NCBI RefSeq assembly: GCF_009601025.1
Contig: NZ_WIVE01000007.1
Coordinates: 27,770-91,769 of the forward strand
From: Roseospira navarrensis
GTDB lineage: Bacteria > Pseudomonadota > Alphaproteobacteria > Rhodospirillales > Rhodospirillaceae
Direction of reading: 5' to 3'
Length of the DNA stretch: 64,000 bases
Shown here: piece by piece, positions 1-27,881 of the stretch
Layout of the letters: the number at the start of each line of letters is the position of its first letter
Position numbering within the stretch: the first letter of the stretch is position 1
Notes under the pieces: generated by a model
Seen by the model: the letters and a program-made list of their open reading frames with translations, nothing else
Databases searched by the model: none
What the model was told of the DNA's origin: nothing
Program-made: the position numbers and the translations under genes

Positions 1-19106
<19,106 letters not shown>

Positions 19107-19117
19107 GGCCGCCCCCC

Positions 19118-21430
19118 TCAGGCGCCGACGAGGGCGGAGAACCGGCGACCCAGCAGCGCGGCCGTCTCGTCCAGCAGGCGTTCGGCGATGCCGTCCACGT
19201 GGCGGGCTTTCCAGTCCTCCAGGTCGGTGCCGGCGACCCACTGGTTGAAGGCCCCCAGCGCCGGGCCGCAGTGGACCTGGAAGTCCACCCGGCGCGCCAG
19301 ATCCCCGGTGATGGCCCAGTGCGAGGTGTCCTGGAAGTAGCGGCGGAACACCAGCGCCATGCGGTGCTTGGGCATCCGCTCGGCCCGCTCCGCCTCGTCG
19401 GCGGGCAGCGAGTCCTTCAGGTCCGACAGAATGTCGGCGAAGCTGCGCCGCAGATACTTGTCCTGGATCTGGCGGCTCAGCGCGGGCTCGATGTCCTCCA
19501 GGCGCTCGTGCCGGTGGTAGAGGGAGACCAGCTTTTCCGCCCGTGACGGGAAAAACAGTCCCTTCTTCAGCACCTGCACCCGGGATCCAAGCTCGAACAT
19601 GGCGCCGGAGGGCGCGTAGGCCGTGTCATGGACGTTCATGCCGGCCAGCATGTCCTTCACCGCATCGCTGGTCGCCGCCTCGACGGTGCACTGGTTGATC
19701 GAGCCCGTCAGGACATAGTCGGCGCCCAGCATGAACGCGGCCGCCACGGCCTCCGGCGTGCCGATCCCGCCGCCGGCCCCCAGGTGAAGGGGGCCGAAGC
19801 GCGGAAAGCGGGCCTGCGCCCGGTCGCGCTCCCGCAGCACCGCCGGCACCAGCGCGAAGGGCATGCGCTGGTCCGTGTGGCCGCCGGAATCGGCCTCGAC
19901 GGTGATGGCGTCCGCCATCGGCACGTGGCGCAGCAGCGCCGCCTCGTCGGCGGAGAGAGTCCCCTGCGCCACCAGCCGTTCGACGACCCTTTCAGGCGCC
20001 GGCGACAGGAACTGCGCGGCCACATCCGGGCGGGACACCTTGGCCATGATCCGGTTGCGCGCCTCGACCCGGCCACCGCCCGCGTCCACCAGTCCCCGCG
20101 CCCGGTAGCGCACCAGGGCCGGTGTCACCTCCATGAAGGCGGAGGCCTCGGCGACCCGAACCCCCTGCTCCAGCAGCAGGTCAACCATGTCCTCTTCAAG
20201 CTGGGGCCGGTTGACGTGCGCCAGCACGTTCACCCCGAACGCCGCCCCGGCGGGGATGGCCGCGCGGATCGCGGTGATGGCGGCGCGCACCTGGTCGATG
20301 GACAGACCGCCGGTGCCGAAAAAGGACAGCATGCCCGCCCTGGCCATGCGCACCACCACATCCACCGAGGCAATGCCCCGGTACATGGCCCCGCTCACAT
20401 AGGGATGGCGCACGCCGAAGGCCTCGCGGAAGGCCCGCGAGCCCAGACGTTCCACCGAGACACCGGGTCCGGCGGACCGGACGGGGGCGGGCTCGGGCGG
20501 CTTGGGTGGTTCGACCGGCGCGGGCGGCGCGTCCTCCCGCGCCAACTCATCCGCGCTCAGCGCCCCGGCCTCCAGCTCGGTGCGCTTGACCATGGGCTTG
20601 ACCACCGGCGGTCCATCGGGACCGATCTCGGTGACGTCGGCGAATGTGACGCCCTTGGCCAGCAGATAGCGGATGCTGTCGCTCCAGCGCACCGGCGCGG
20701 TGATCTGATCGATCATGCGGGCGCGGATGCTCTCCGGATCGTCGGCGTGGGGCCGGGCGGTGACGTTGGAGAGGACCGGGATCCGGGGCGGGGCCAGCGG
20801 CACATCGGCGATGAAGGGGGCGAACGCGTCCCGGGCGGGCTGCATGAACGGCGTGTGGAAGGCCCCGCCGACCGTCAGCACGCGGTAATGCGAGGCGCCG
20901 GCCTCCAGGAACAGCGGCTCGGCGGCCTCCACGGCCGCGCGCCGGCCGGACACGACGATCTGACGCGGCGTGTTGTAATTGGCGGCGAAGACATCCGTCA
21001 GGCCGTGGCGTTGGATGACCTCTTCGACCTGCGCGGCGTCCAGGCCCAGCACGGCGGCCATGCCGCCGCCCCTCGCCTCGCCCATCAGGGCGCCGCGTCG
21101 GGCCACAAGCCTCAAGCCGTCCTCGAACCCGACGACCCCGGCGGCGAACAGGGCGACGTATTCCGACACGCTGTGCCCCATCAGCACATCCGGGGGCGTG
21201 CCGACCTCGTTCAACTGGCGCAGATAGGCCAGCGCGTTGACCACGTAAAGCGCGGGCTGGGTGTTGGCCGTCTCGGTCAGGCGCTCCATCGGCCCGGCAA
21301 GGCACAGGTCCGCAATGGAAAAGCCCAGCACCGCATCGGCCGCGGCCGTCTGGTCGGGGAACGCCGCGAACAGCGCCTCGCCCATGCCGATACGCTGAGC
21401 ACCCTGGCCCGGAAAGATCCACGCCTTCAT
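19118..21430 (-). CDS. Trans-acting malonyl acyltransferase-enoyl reductase didomain protein
   Basis: 770 residues. The N-terminal AT (about 1-300) starts MKAWIFPGQGAQ, has nucleophile Ser87 in GHSVSEY, the active His in GAFHTPFM, and an Arg in LRLVARRG matching the malonyl carboxylate-binding Arg, so it should load malonyl units on the AT-less PKS. After a Pro-rich linker (EPPKPPEPAP) comes an FMN-dependent ER of the PfaD/PksE type (about 345-770), recognisable from YVSGAMYRGIASVDVV and the segment HLGAGGGIGTPEAVAAAF. AT-ER fusions are typical single genes of trans-AT clusters. I chose ATG 21430 because homology begins there and a GGAGGAAACGCGAGG ribosome site lies just upstream; the frame extends further without meaningful sequence. 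None of the modules visible here obviously needs the ER, so its target may be beyond the window. Confidence 0.95.
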   Translation of the reverse strand: MKAWIFPGQGAQRIGMGEALFAAFPDQTAAADAVLGFSIADLCLAGPMERLTETANTQPALYVVNALAYLRQLNEVGTPPDVLMGHSVSEYVALFAAGVVGFEDGLRLVARRGALMGEARGGGMAAVLGLDAAQVEEVIQRHGLTDVFAANYNTPRQIVVSGRRAAVEAAEPLFLEAGASHYRVLTVGGAFHTPFMQPARDAFAPFIADVPLAPPRIPVLSNVTARPHADDPESIRARMIDQITAPVRWSDSIRYLLAKGVTFADVTEIGPDGPPVVKPMVKRTELEAGALSADELAREDAPPAPVEPPKPPEPAPVRSAGPGVSVERLGSRAFREAFGVRHPYVSGAMYRGIASVDVVVRMARAGMLSFFGTGGLSIDQVRAAITAIRAAIPAGAAFGVNVLAHVNRPQLEEDMVDLLLEQGVRVAEASAFMEVTPALVRYRARGLVDAGGGRVEARNRIMAKVSRPDVAAQFLSPAPERVVERLVAQGTLSADEAALLRHVPMADAITVEADSGGHTDQRMPFALVPAVLRERDRAQARFPRFGPLHLGAGGGIGTPEAVAAAFMLGADYVLTGSINQCTVEAATSDAVKDMLAGMNVHDTAYAPSGAMFELGSRVQVLKKGLFFPSRAEKLVSLYHRHERLEDIEPALSRQIQDKYLRRSFADILSDLKDSLPADEAERAERMPKHRMALVFRRYFQDTSHWAITGDLARRVDFQVHCGPALGAFNQWVAGTDLEDWKARHVDGIAERLLDETAALLGRRFSALVGA

Positions 21431-21740
21431 TCGACCCTCGCGTTTCCTCCGGAGGGTGCCCGTCGGACCGCAACGGACGCCGCTGCCGCCGGCCCGTCGC
21501 GTCCCGCGCACGCCCGCCACGCCGGGCAGCCCGGACATCCGCACCGTCCGACGCGATCCAGTCAGCCCGCAGGCAACCCAAGGGTCAGTCTGAGGGCTTG
21601 CTCCCCCGATAGCAACGCCGGAAACGGAACATTTGCCATGGCGACCCGAAATGCGGCAGAGTCGGCCCCAGGTGAGCGCGGTGGGGTGACGAGAAATCCC
21701 GCCGAAGCATCCTGCACCATCACGATGCGCGGGGCCGGCG
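21431..21740. promoter_or_regulatory. Divergent intergenic region between AT-ER/PKS and ACP/amidotransferase
   Basis: 310 bp separate the start of the AT-ER gene (minus) from that of the free ACP (plus), so promoters of both transcripts are expected here. I see no convincing -35/-10 pair or operator. The half nearer the ACP gene is less GC-rich than its surroundings. Confidence 0.45.
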
Positions 21741-21992
21741 ATGGACAAGATTCGCGCCTTTGTTGAAGAGCAATTCCTTGTCGAATTCGACGAGACGCTC
21801 ACCGAGGAGTCAGACCTTTTCAAGGAAGGCGTCATGGACTCTTTCGGGTACGTTCAGCTTTGCCGTTTTCTGGAAAAGGAATACGGAATCACGTTCACCG
21901 AAGAGGAAATGACCGGCAACGTCCTCGTCAGCCTGACCCAGATCCGCGAGACCGTCCTGCGCAAGGTGGCCGCCCTGCCCGCCGCCTCCTGA
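21741..21992 (+). CDS. Free-standing acyl carrier protein, probable malonyl/malonamyl-ACP
   Basis: 83-residue carrier protein with phosphopantetheine Ser34 in GVMDSFGYVQL and an acidic helical profile. It begins with ATG 21741 and ends 6 bp before the amidotransferase start, so the two are co-transcribed and probably partners. In glutarimide pathways (cycloheximide, iso-migrastatin) a free ACP and an amidotransferase generate malonamyl-ACP as starter; I infer the same role here. It is different from the beta-branching donor ACP at 26150-26395. It could instead carry another unit for trans loading. Confidence 0.9.
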   Translation: MDKIRAFVEEQFLVEFDETLTEESDLFKEGVMDSFGYVQLCRFLEKEYGITFTEEEMTGNVLVSLTQIRETVLRKVAALPAAS

Positions 21993-21998
21993 CCGGCC

Positions 21999-23975
21999 AT
22001 GTGCGGGATCGCCGGCCTGTTCCAGTCTGACACGGCGCCCGGAGACCTGCCGCGCGTGGTCACCGGCATGCTGGGCGCCATCGCGCATCGGGGTCCCGAC
22101 GGGCTGGGGTACATGGTGGACGACCCGTGCGCGATGGGCACGGTCCGCCTCGCCATCCTCGACCCCGCCCACGGCGCGCAGCCGTTCGGGGACGCCGAGG
22201 GACGGGTCTGGCTCTGCTACAACGGCGAAATCTACAACTACCGCGAGCTTCGGGCCGAGCTTGAGGCCAAGGGCCACGTCTTCCACACCCGCTGCGACAC
22301 CGAGGTGGTGCTGGAAGCCTGGCGCGCCTGGGGAGACGCCGCCCTGCCCCGCTTCAACGGCGGCTTCGCCTTCGCGCTCTATGACCGCCTGGAGGGCCGG
22401 CTGGTGCTGGCGCGCGACCGCTTCGGCAAGCGACCGCTGTTCTTCGCCCGCCATGGCCCGGGGCTGGTGTTCGCGTCCGAGATGAAGGCGTTCCTGGCCG
22501 TTCCGGGCTTCACCTTCCGCCAGGATCCGGCCCAGATCGCCTCGATCCTCGGCCAGTGGACGCCCCTGCCCGACCAGAGCGGTTTCGAGGGGATCGAGAA
22601 CGTCCCCATGGGCTGCTGGGTGTCGGTGCAGGACGGCCGTGTGAGCCGGCACACCTACGCCTCGCTCACCTTCGACGACGGCCCGGCCGTGGCCTCGGCG
22701 GCCGACGCGCGCGACCTGATCCGCGACCGCCTGACCGAGAGCGTGGCGATGCGCCTGCGCAGCGACGTGGAGGTGGGCGTCTATCTCAGCGGCGGCGTGG
22801 ACTCCGCCATCGTCGGCCACCTGACGCGCGAGATCACGCACCGGCCGCTGTCCACCTTCTCGGTGGAATTCGCGGATGCTGAATTCGATGAATCCGCCGA
22901 GCAGCGGATGATGGCCGACCACCTGGGCTCGCGCCACCACGCCCTGCGCGTGACCCAGGAGGACATCGCCGCGGCCTTTCCGGACGCAGTGTATCACGCC
23001 GAAGTGCCCACCTTCCGCAGCGCCTTCGTGCCCATGTTCCTGCTGTCCCGCCGCACCCGGGAGGCCGGCATCAAGGTCGTCCTCAGCGGCGAGGGCGCGG
23101 ACGAGGCCTATCTGGGCTATGACCTGTTCAAGGAGACCCTGCTGCGCGCCGCCTGGAGCGAGAGCGACGAGGCCTTGCGCCGCGAGCGACTGATGCGGCT
23201 GTATCCGCACTATGCGCACTACGGTCCCCGGGACATCGCCGCCGTCACGGGGCTGTACCAGCAGTTCGCCGAAGAGCGGATGCCGGGCCTGTTCTCGCAC
23301 GAACTGCGCTTCCAGAACGGCCGCTTCTCGGCCCGCCTGATGCGCGATGCCGGCGATCCCTTCGCGCCGCTGTCGGCGCTGGTGGCCGAAACGCCCGCAT
23401 ACCAGGCCATGAGCCCGGTCGAGCGGGCGCAGTGGCTGGAGTACAAGACGTTGCTGCCGGGCTACCTGCTGTCCACGCAGGGCGAGCGCATGAGCCTGGC
23501 CCACGGCGTCGAGAACCGCTGCCCGTTCCTGGACAAGGCGGTGGTGGACCTGGCCGGGTCGGTGAACCTGCGGTTCGACGACGGGTTCGACGAAAAGAAG
23601 CTGCTGCGCGATGCTTTCGCCGCCGACCTGCCCGAGGCCGTCGTGCGCAAGCGCAAGTTTCCCTATCGCGCCCCGGATGTCGCCGCCTTCGCACAGGCGC
23701 AGCCGGACTATCTGGAGTTGGTCCGGTCGGAGGCGGAACTGGCCGCCCTGCCCTTCCTGGAGGCCCGCTTCGCCCAGCGCCTGACGCGCAAGGTGCTGAC
23801 CAGCCCGCCCGACGGCATCAGCACCAAGGAGAACCAGACCTTCCTGTTCCTGCTGTCCACGGTGCTGCTGCACCACGATTTCGTCCGGCGCGCCCGGGCG
23901 CCGGAGGCCCTGTCCACCCGCGTGACCCCGCCGCTGGAAAAGGTGGTGGATTTGCGCACGGCCGGGGCCGCCTGA
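21999..23975 (+). CDS. Asparagine-synthase-like glutamine amidotransferase
   Basis: 658 residues. The N-terminal glutaminase domain has the processed nucleophile Cys2 (MCGIAGLF), AHRGPDG (29-35) and YNGEIYN (74-80). The C-terminal synthetase domain has the PP-loop SGGVDSA (264-270) and GEGADEAYLGYD. It transfers ammonia from glutamine to an ATP-activated carboxylate. In PKS clusters such enzymes turn malonyl-ACP into malonamyl-ACP (OxyD in tetracycline; the AMTs of glutarimide antibiotics). The immediate pairing with a free ACP, and the module order of the PKS, point to malonamyl starter formation. It is not likely to be housekeeping AsnB, given the length and location. Alternative: terminal amidation of the finished chain. 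Confidence 0.92.
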   Translation: MCGIAGLFQSDTAPGDLPRVVTGMLGAIAHRGPDGLGYMVDDPCAMGTVRLAILDPAHGAQPFGDAEGRVWLCYNGEIYNYRELRAELEAKGHVFHTRCDTEVVLEAWRAWGDAALPRFNGGFAFALYDRLEGRLVLARDRFGKRPLFFARHGPGLVFASEMKAFLAVPGFTFRQDPAQIASILGQWTPLPDQSGFEGIENVPMGCWVSVQDGRVSRHTYASLTFDDGPAVASAADARDLIRDRLTESVAMRLRSDVEVGVYLSGGVDSAIVGHLTREITHRPLSTFSVEFADAEFDESAEQRMMADHLGSRHHALRVTQEDIAAAFPDAVYHAEVPTFRSAFVPMFLLSRRTREAGIKVVLSGEGADEAYLGYDLFKETLLRAAWSESDEALRRERLMRLYPHYAHYGPRDIAAVTGLYQQFAEERMPGLFSHELRFQNGRFSARLMRDAGDPFAPLSALVAETPAYQAMSPVERAQWLEYKTLLPGYLLSTQGERMSLAHGVENRCPFLDKAVVDLAGSVNLRFDDGFDEKKLLRDAFAADLPEAVVRKRKFPYRAPDVAAFAQAQPDYLELVRSEAELAALPFLEARFAQRLTRKVLTSPPDGISTKENQTFLFLLSTVLLHHDFVRRARAPEALSTRVTPPLEKVVDLRTAGAA

Positions 23976-24007
23976 TCGGGTTGAGAAACTCCTCTGGATG
24001 CCTCCTC

Positions 24008-24110
24008 TCGAGATCCTTCGCCACCTTCGGCGGCTCAGGATGACGTTCTCTTTTGTTTTCAATGGCGTGTGTCATCCCGAGCGAGCGAAGCGAGCCGAGG
24101 GATCTCGGGA
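24008..24110. repeat. Pair of REP-like palindromes, copy A
   Basis: Two adjacent imperfect palindromes lie between the convergent amidotransferase and ECH1 genes. The first (24010-24041) is bounded by gatcc and aggatg arms; the second (24071-24110) has cat-ccc and ggg-atct arms around gcgagcgaag. The same two-part arrangement recurs at 26471-26562, so this is a dispersed extragenic repeat; it may also end transcription from both sides. Confidence 0.75.
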
Positions 24111-24167
24111 GGGTGGGCGTCTTGGGCCTGTTCATCCAGTCGGCCGGACGGCTTTTTCCGCAGCCTG

Positions 24168-24938
24168 CTAATCCTCCCAGGGGAACTTCATCTCGCGGAC
24201 ATAGCGCCGGATGCCGGCCCGCACCGCCGGGTCGGCGAACATCTCCCGGTTGGCCGCCAGGGCCGCCGGCCGGCGCGCCGCCAGCCATGCGCCGTCCATC
24301 TCGGCTGTGTACTGCTTGTAGCGCGCGACGGCCGGCCGGGCGAGGCGACGCAGCCGCACGAGGTGACGGCGCAGCAGGGGCTCGGCGGCCTCGTCCAGGG
24401 CATCCACCAGCCCCGCGCGCAGCGCCTCTGCGGCGCCCATCGGCTGGGTGGTCAGCGTCATGACGTGCGCCGTCTGGCGGCCCACCCGGCGGACCAGGAA
24501 CGGCAGCACGCAGGCCGGATACAGGCCGAACAGCAACTCCGAGAGGCTGAAGCTGGCGGACGGCTCGGCCAGCACGAGGTCGCAGGCCGCCACGAAGCCC
24601 ACACCACCGGCGTTCGCCCGCCCGCGCACCACGGCCACACTGACGAACGGTCCCTCGGCCAGGCGCTGCCACAGGTCGTACAGCGGTTCGGGATCGTTGG
24701 ACGGGGCGTCGTCCGCGATGCCCTCGAAATCCCCGCCGGTGCAGAAGACATCAGGCGCGCCTTCCAGCACCACGACGCTGACACCGCTCGCCGGGTCCTC
24801 GCAGCGGCGCAGGGCCGCGTCCATCTCCGTCACCAGGGCCGCGGTGATGGTGTTGCCGGCCTCGGGTCGCGTGAAGCACAGGCGGCAGACGCCGCCGTCG
24901 ATGCGGGCGGTCAGCGTCTCGCCCCTGATGTCAGGCAT
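24168..24938 (-). CDS. Enoyl-CoA hydratase-like dehydratase of the beta-branching cassette (ECH1, PksH type)
   Basis: 256 residues, crotonase fold. It dehydrates the HMG-like intermediate on the PKS ACP during beta-branching. The segment FSLSELLFGLYPACVLPF and the C-terminal MKFPWED ending are the signature of PksH-type ECH1 proteins. ATG 24938 overlaps the stop of the upstream KS by 8 bp (ATGCCTGA), so translation is coupled; an upstream in-frame start at 24959 is less likely. It is the last gene of the block running from 26395, and ends with TAG at 24168. Confidence 0.93.
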   Translation of the reverse strand: MPDIRGETLTARIDGGVCRLCFTRPEAGNTITAALVTEMDAALRRCEDPASGVSVVVLEGAPDVFCTGGDFEGIADDAPSNDPEPLYDLWQRLAEGPFVSVAVVRGRANAGGVGFVAACDLVLAEPSASFSLSELLFGLYPACVLPFLVRRVGRQTAHVMTLTTQPMGAAEALRAGLVDALDEAAEPLLRRHLVRLRRLARPAVARYKQYTAEMDGAWLAARRPAALAANREMFADPAVRAGIRRYVREMKFPWED

Positions 24939-26169
24939 GGTCCGGGGCTCCCAGGACAAGGGCGGTATTGATGCCGCCGAACCCGAACGACAGCTTCAGC
25001 GCCCGGCGGATGGCATGGTCAGCGGCCTCGCCCCGCACCCAGCGGAAATCCGCATCCAGCGGCGTGTCGAGATTGCGGGTCGGATGCAGGCGCCCCGCCC
25101 GCATCTGCAGCAGGACCGCCGCGATCTCGATGGCGCCCGCCGCCGCCAGTCCGTGGCCGATCACCGACTTGGTGGCGTTGATGCGGGCATGCCGCAGGCC
25201 AAGGGTGCGGTAGGTCTCCAACTCGGCCCAATCGCCGCGCGGCGTGCCGGTGGCGTGGCCGTTGACGGTATCGATGTCCGCCGCCGTCAGCCCGGCGGCC
25301 TCCAGGGCCAGCCGCGCCGCCCGCACCTGGGCGGCCGTGTCCGGCTCGGGACCGCGCTGCCCGTCCACCACCTCGGCCCCGCCGAGGATCAGGCCGCAGG
25401 GCGCGGCGGTGGCCTCCTCCGCCCGCTGCACCACCAGGGCCGCGCTCGCCTCGCCGTACAGGAAGCCGTCGTGGTCGGCGTCCATGGGGCGGCAGGCCCG
25501 GCCGGGCGCATCCGCGAAGCGCGACGACCCCATGGCGCCGAGGGCCGTCAGCGCCTGAAGGTCCAGCCAGGACGGGTCCTGCAGGGCCCCGACCGCGATG
25601 CAGGCATCCACGCGCCCCGCCCGCACGGCCGCCGCGGCCTCCAGCACCGCCACGGCCCCGCTGGCCGACGCCGCGCCGACGGTATGGGCGAACCCGCGCA
25701 CGGGGAAGGCGGCGCAGAGCACGCCGCACAGATCGGTATCCAGGACGGCGTGGGCATGGCGCGGCGGCACATAGGCGGGGCGATCCCCGTACCGGCGCGC
25801 GGCCAGGACCTGGTCGCGGCCCATCAGGTTGGAGCCGCCCACCACCAGCCCGACCCGCTCCGGCGCGACGGCGTCAAGGCCGGCCTCGTGCCAGGCCTCG
25901 GCCACCACGGCCGCCGCCGCCAGCCCCGGCAGACCGACCGTGCGGGCCAGGCGCGGCGGCAGCACCGACGGAGGATCGGGCATTTCGACGCCGAGGAACC
26001 GGCTGCTCCCGTCCGGCGCCTGGCGGCCGGGGCGGGCCAGCACGCCGAACACGTCGCGGCCGGCCAGCAGGCCCTCCAGCAGGGCCGCCGTGCCGTGGCC
26101 GAGGCCGCAGGCGGCCCCGAGGCCGGTGACGGCGAGGGGCGCCCCCGCCTCAGGCCGCGCGCTTGTCAT
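24931..26169 (-). CDS. Free-standing ketosynthase-like decarboxylase with Cys to Ser active site
   Basis: 412 residues. KAS-II fold with VNGHATGTPRGD and VIGHGLAAAG for the two His, but the nucleophile region reads VGAASASGA, placing Ser168 where Cys is expected. This substitution is the hallmark of KS proteins that decarboxylate malonyl on the donor ACP to acetyl for HCS-type beta-branching, without condensing. The start ATG 26169 lies inside the end of the donor ACP gene (20-bp overlap), and the stop overlaps the ECH1 start, so ACP, KS and ECH1 are translationally coupled. Confidence 0.93.
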   Translation of the reverse strand: MTSARPEAGAPLAVTGLGAACGLGHGTAALLEGLLAGRDVFGVLARPGRQAPDGSSRFLGVEMPDPPSVLPPRLARTVGLPGLAAAAVVAEAWHEAGLDAVAPERVGLVVGGSNLMGRDQVLAARRYGDRPAYVPPRHAHAVLDTDLCGVLCAAFPVRGFAHTVGAASASGAVAVLEAAAAVRAGRVDACIAVGALQDPSWLDLQALTALGAMGSSRFADAPGRACRPMDADHDGFLYGEASAALVVQRAEEATAAPCGLILGGAEVVDGQRGPEPDTAAQVRAARLALEAAGLTAADIDTVNGHATGTPRGDWAELETYRTLGLRHARINATKSVIGHGLAAAGAIEIAAVLLQMRAGRLHPTRNLDTPLDADFRWVRGEAADHAIRRALKLSFGFGGINTALVLGAPDHA

Positions 26170-26395
26170 GCAGCAGGTCGGCCAGTTCGCCGATGTTGCG
26201 CGGGCCGTGCAACTGGACCAGCGGGATGTCCAGGCCCAGGTCCTCCAGGGTCGCAACCACGATCTCGCCGCGCTCGATCGAATCCACACCCAAATCGGCC
26301 ATGGCATCGTCGCGGCCGATGGGGTGATCCGCCAGCTCCGGCACCACGTCCCGGATGTGACGCACGATGATCTCGACGATGTCGTCGCTGTCCAT
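26150..26395 (-). CDS. Donor acyl carrier protein of the beta-branching cassette
   Basis: 81 residues with phosphopantetheine Ser39 in DLGVDSIERGE. It is expected to carry malonyl, then acetyl after decarboxylation by the adjacent KS, and to hand acetyl to HCS. Start at ATG 26395 is supported by GAGG a few bases upstream; ATG 26404 is an alternative. It lacks the Trp flag of the acceptor ACPs in PKS module 5, as expected for a donor. Confidence 0.92.
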   Translation of the reverse strand: MDSDDIVEIIVRHIRDVVPELADHPIGRDDAMADLGVDSIERGEIVVATLEDLGLDIPLVQLHGPRNIGELADLLHDKRAA

Positions 26396-26470
26396 GACCC
26401 TCATCCCTTCATCCAAGCCAACGCGCCCAGGGGAGCATGACGGCACGGCCCGCCCCGTCGGAGCGCGTCT

Positions 26471-26562
26471 CCCGAGATCCCTCGCGTCGCTTCGCTTGCT
26501 CGGGATGACCAGATAAAATGATAGGATGTCATCCTGAAGGCGCGAAGCGACTGAAGGATCTC
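26471..26562. repeat. Pair of REP-like palindromes, copy B
   Basis: Two palindromes (26471-26508 and 26526-26562) separate HCS from the donor ACP within the same-strand block. They share the arms gagatccct, cgggatga, gtcatcctga and aaggatctcg with copy A at 24008-24110. Together with the short AT-rich link between them they fill most of the 217-bp spacer. They could attenuate or stabilise the transcript between HCS and the ACP-KS-ECH genes. Confidence 0.75.
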
Positions 26563-26612
26563 GTGCATACGTCCGCCCCCCCCTTCCCGCACGGCGCACC
26601 AGTCCGCCAAGG

Positions 26613-27881
26613 TCAGACCCACCGATATTGGCGCTGGTATCCCACCACGGAGTCGAGCACAAGGTGGGGGGTGTCTTGGGTCAGGGGCCAAGCCCCCGGC
26701 AGGATATCGTGGTCGAGCTTGGCGTCCCTGGTGCCGAAACGCACCACCGACTCCCCCCGCAGAAGCATCTCGTACTCGTCGATGGACAGGCGATAGCGCC
26801 GGTCCAGGGCCTCGGCGATCTTCATGGCGCGCAGTCGCGCCTGCCCCTCCGCCCCGATGACGCCGGAGAAGAACTCCGAACAGCACCCGGAGCCGTAGGA
26901 GAACACCCCCACCCGCTGCGGCTGGCTCAAGTCCACCGTGTCGATCACTCCGGCGAGGGCCAGGAAGATCGAGCCGCCGGCGGTATTGCCGACCCGCTGG
27001 CCGTAGGCGAGGCTCGGCCCCAGACGCCGGGCGAAGTCCTCTTCAATCTCGGCGGGCTTCGCCTTGTACAGCTTGCGCATCAGGTGCCGGTGCGCGCCCT
27101 TGACCATGCCGCCGAAGGGCGTGTGGAAGCAAAGATAGCCGAAGGTGTCGCGGAAATCCGCTCCCTCGACCCGGCGGGCGTAGTCCTTGTAGGCGTTCTC
27201 GCAGCAGTCCAGGTAGGCCATGAGCGACAGATCGGCATCGCCCGCCTCGGTGTCGGGACCGGGCCGGCAGGTGTCCATCACCTCGAACGCATGATTGCCG
27301 TAGGCGCCGCGATCGATGCGGAAGACGTGCGGCGTGTCGCTGACCAGCATGGCGCAGGCCCCGGCGCCCGAACTGGGTTCCGAGTAGGCCCACTCCTGCA
27401 CGGCGTTGGCGTCCGCCAGCGCGAAGCGCGACAGGTCGGTGGTCACCACCAGCGCCTTGCCGCCCGGCGACGTGCCCGACAACAGGAAATTCACCGCCAT
27501 CTGCAGGCCGGCGGCCCCGGCGTAACAGGCCTGCTTGATCTCGAACAGGCGGCCGTTGCCCGGCAGGTCCAGATAATGATGGATGTAGGTGCTGAGCGAC
27601 TTGCCGAAATCGAGCCCGGACTCGGTACACGTCACCACCATTTCGATGCGGGCCTTGTCCTCGGGCGAGAGCGCATCAATCAGCGGCCGGGCGGCGTTGA
27701 CGGCGAAGGTCACCGGGTCCTCGTAGGGCAGCGCCACCGTCTTTTCCTGCATCAGCAGGTTCTCGAAGCGCGGCAGATCCAGCCCGCGATGGGTGCACAG
27801 CGCCCGGACGTCCAGCGCGCAGAGGCCGCCATAGACGTTCATCGCCTCGATGCCGACGACGGGGTGGGTCCCGGCGCTCAT
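26613..27881 (-). CDS. HMG-CoA synthase-like protein of the beta-branching cassette (HCS, PksG type)
   Basis: 422 residues. It condenses acetyl from the donor ACP with the beta-keto group of the PKS-bound chain. Catalytic residues are visible: Glu87 in TESGLDFGKS, Cys119 in EIKQACYAG, and His253 in CFHTPFGGMVKGAHR. ATG 27881 overlaps the P450 stop as ATGA, so the two are coupled. Together with 24168-26395 and ECH2 inside module 5 this gives a complete beta-branching set. Confidence 0.95.
   Translation of the reverse strand: MSAGTHPVVGIEAMNVYGGLCALDVRALCTHRGLDLPRFENLLMQEKTVALPYEDPVTFAVNAARPLIDALSPEDKARIEMVVTCTESGLDFGKSLSTYIHHYLDLPGNGRLFEIKQACYAGAAGLQMAVNFLLSGTSPGGKALVVTTDLSRFALADANAVQEWAYSEPSSGAGACAMLVSDTPHVFRIDRGAYGNHAFEVMDTCRPGPDTEAGDADLSLMAYLDCCENAYKDYARRVEGADFRDTFGYLCFHTPFGGMVKGAHRHLMRKLYKAKPAEIEEDFARRLGPSLAYGQRVGNTAGGSIFLALAGVIDTVDLSQPQRVGVFSYGSGCCSEFFSGVIGAEGQARLRAMKIAEALDRRYRLSIDEYEMLLRGESVVRFGTRDAKLDHDILPGAWPLTQDTPHLVLDSVVGYQRQYRWV

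Noticed and set aside
21431..21835. N-terminal extension of the AT-ER protein to 21835
   Set aside because: The extra ~135 residues have no homology pattern and overlap the divergent ACP gene; ATG 21430 has a ribosome site and the conserved AT start.
24008..26562. CRISPR-like repeats or an insertion sequence at the paired palindromes
   Set aside because: Only two units, no regular spacers, no transposase and no target-site duplications.
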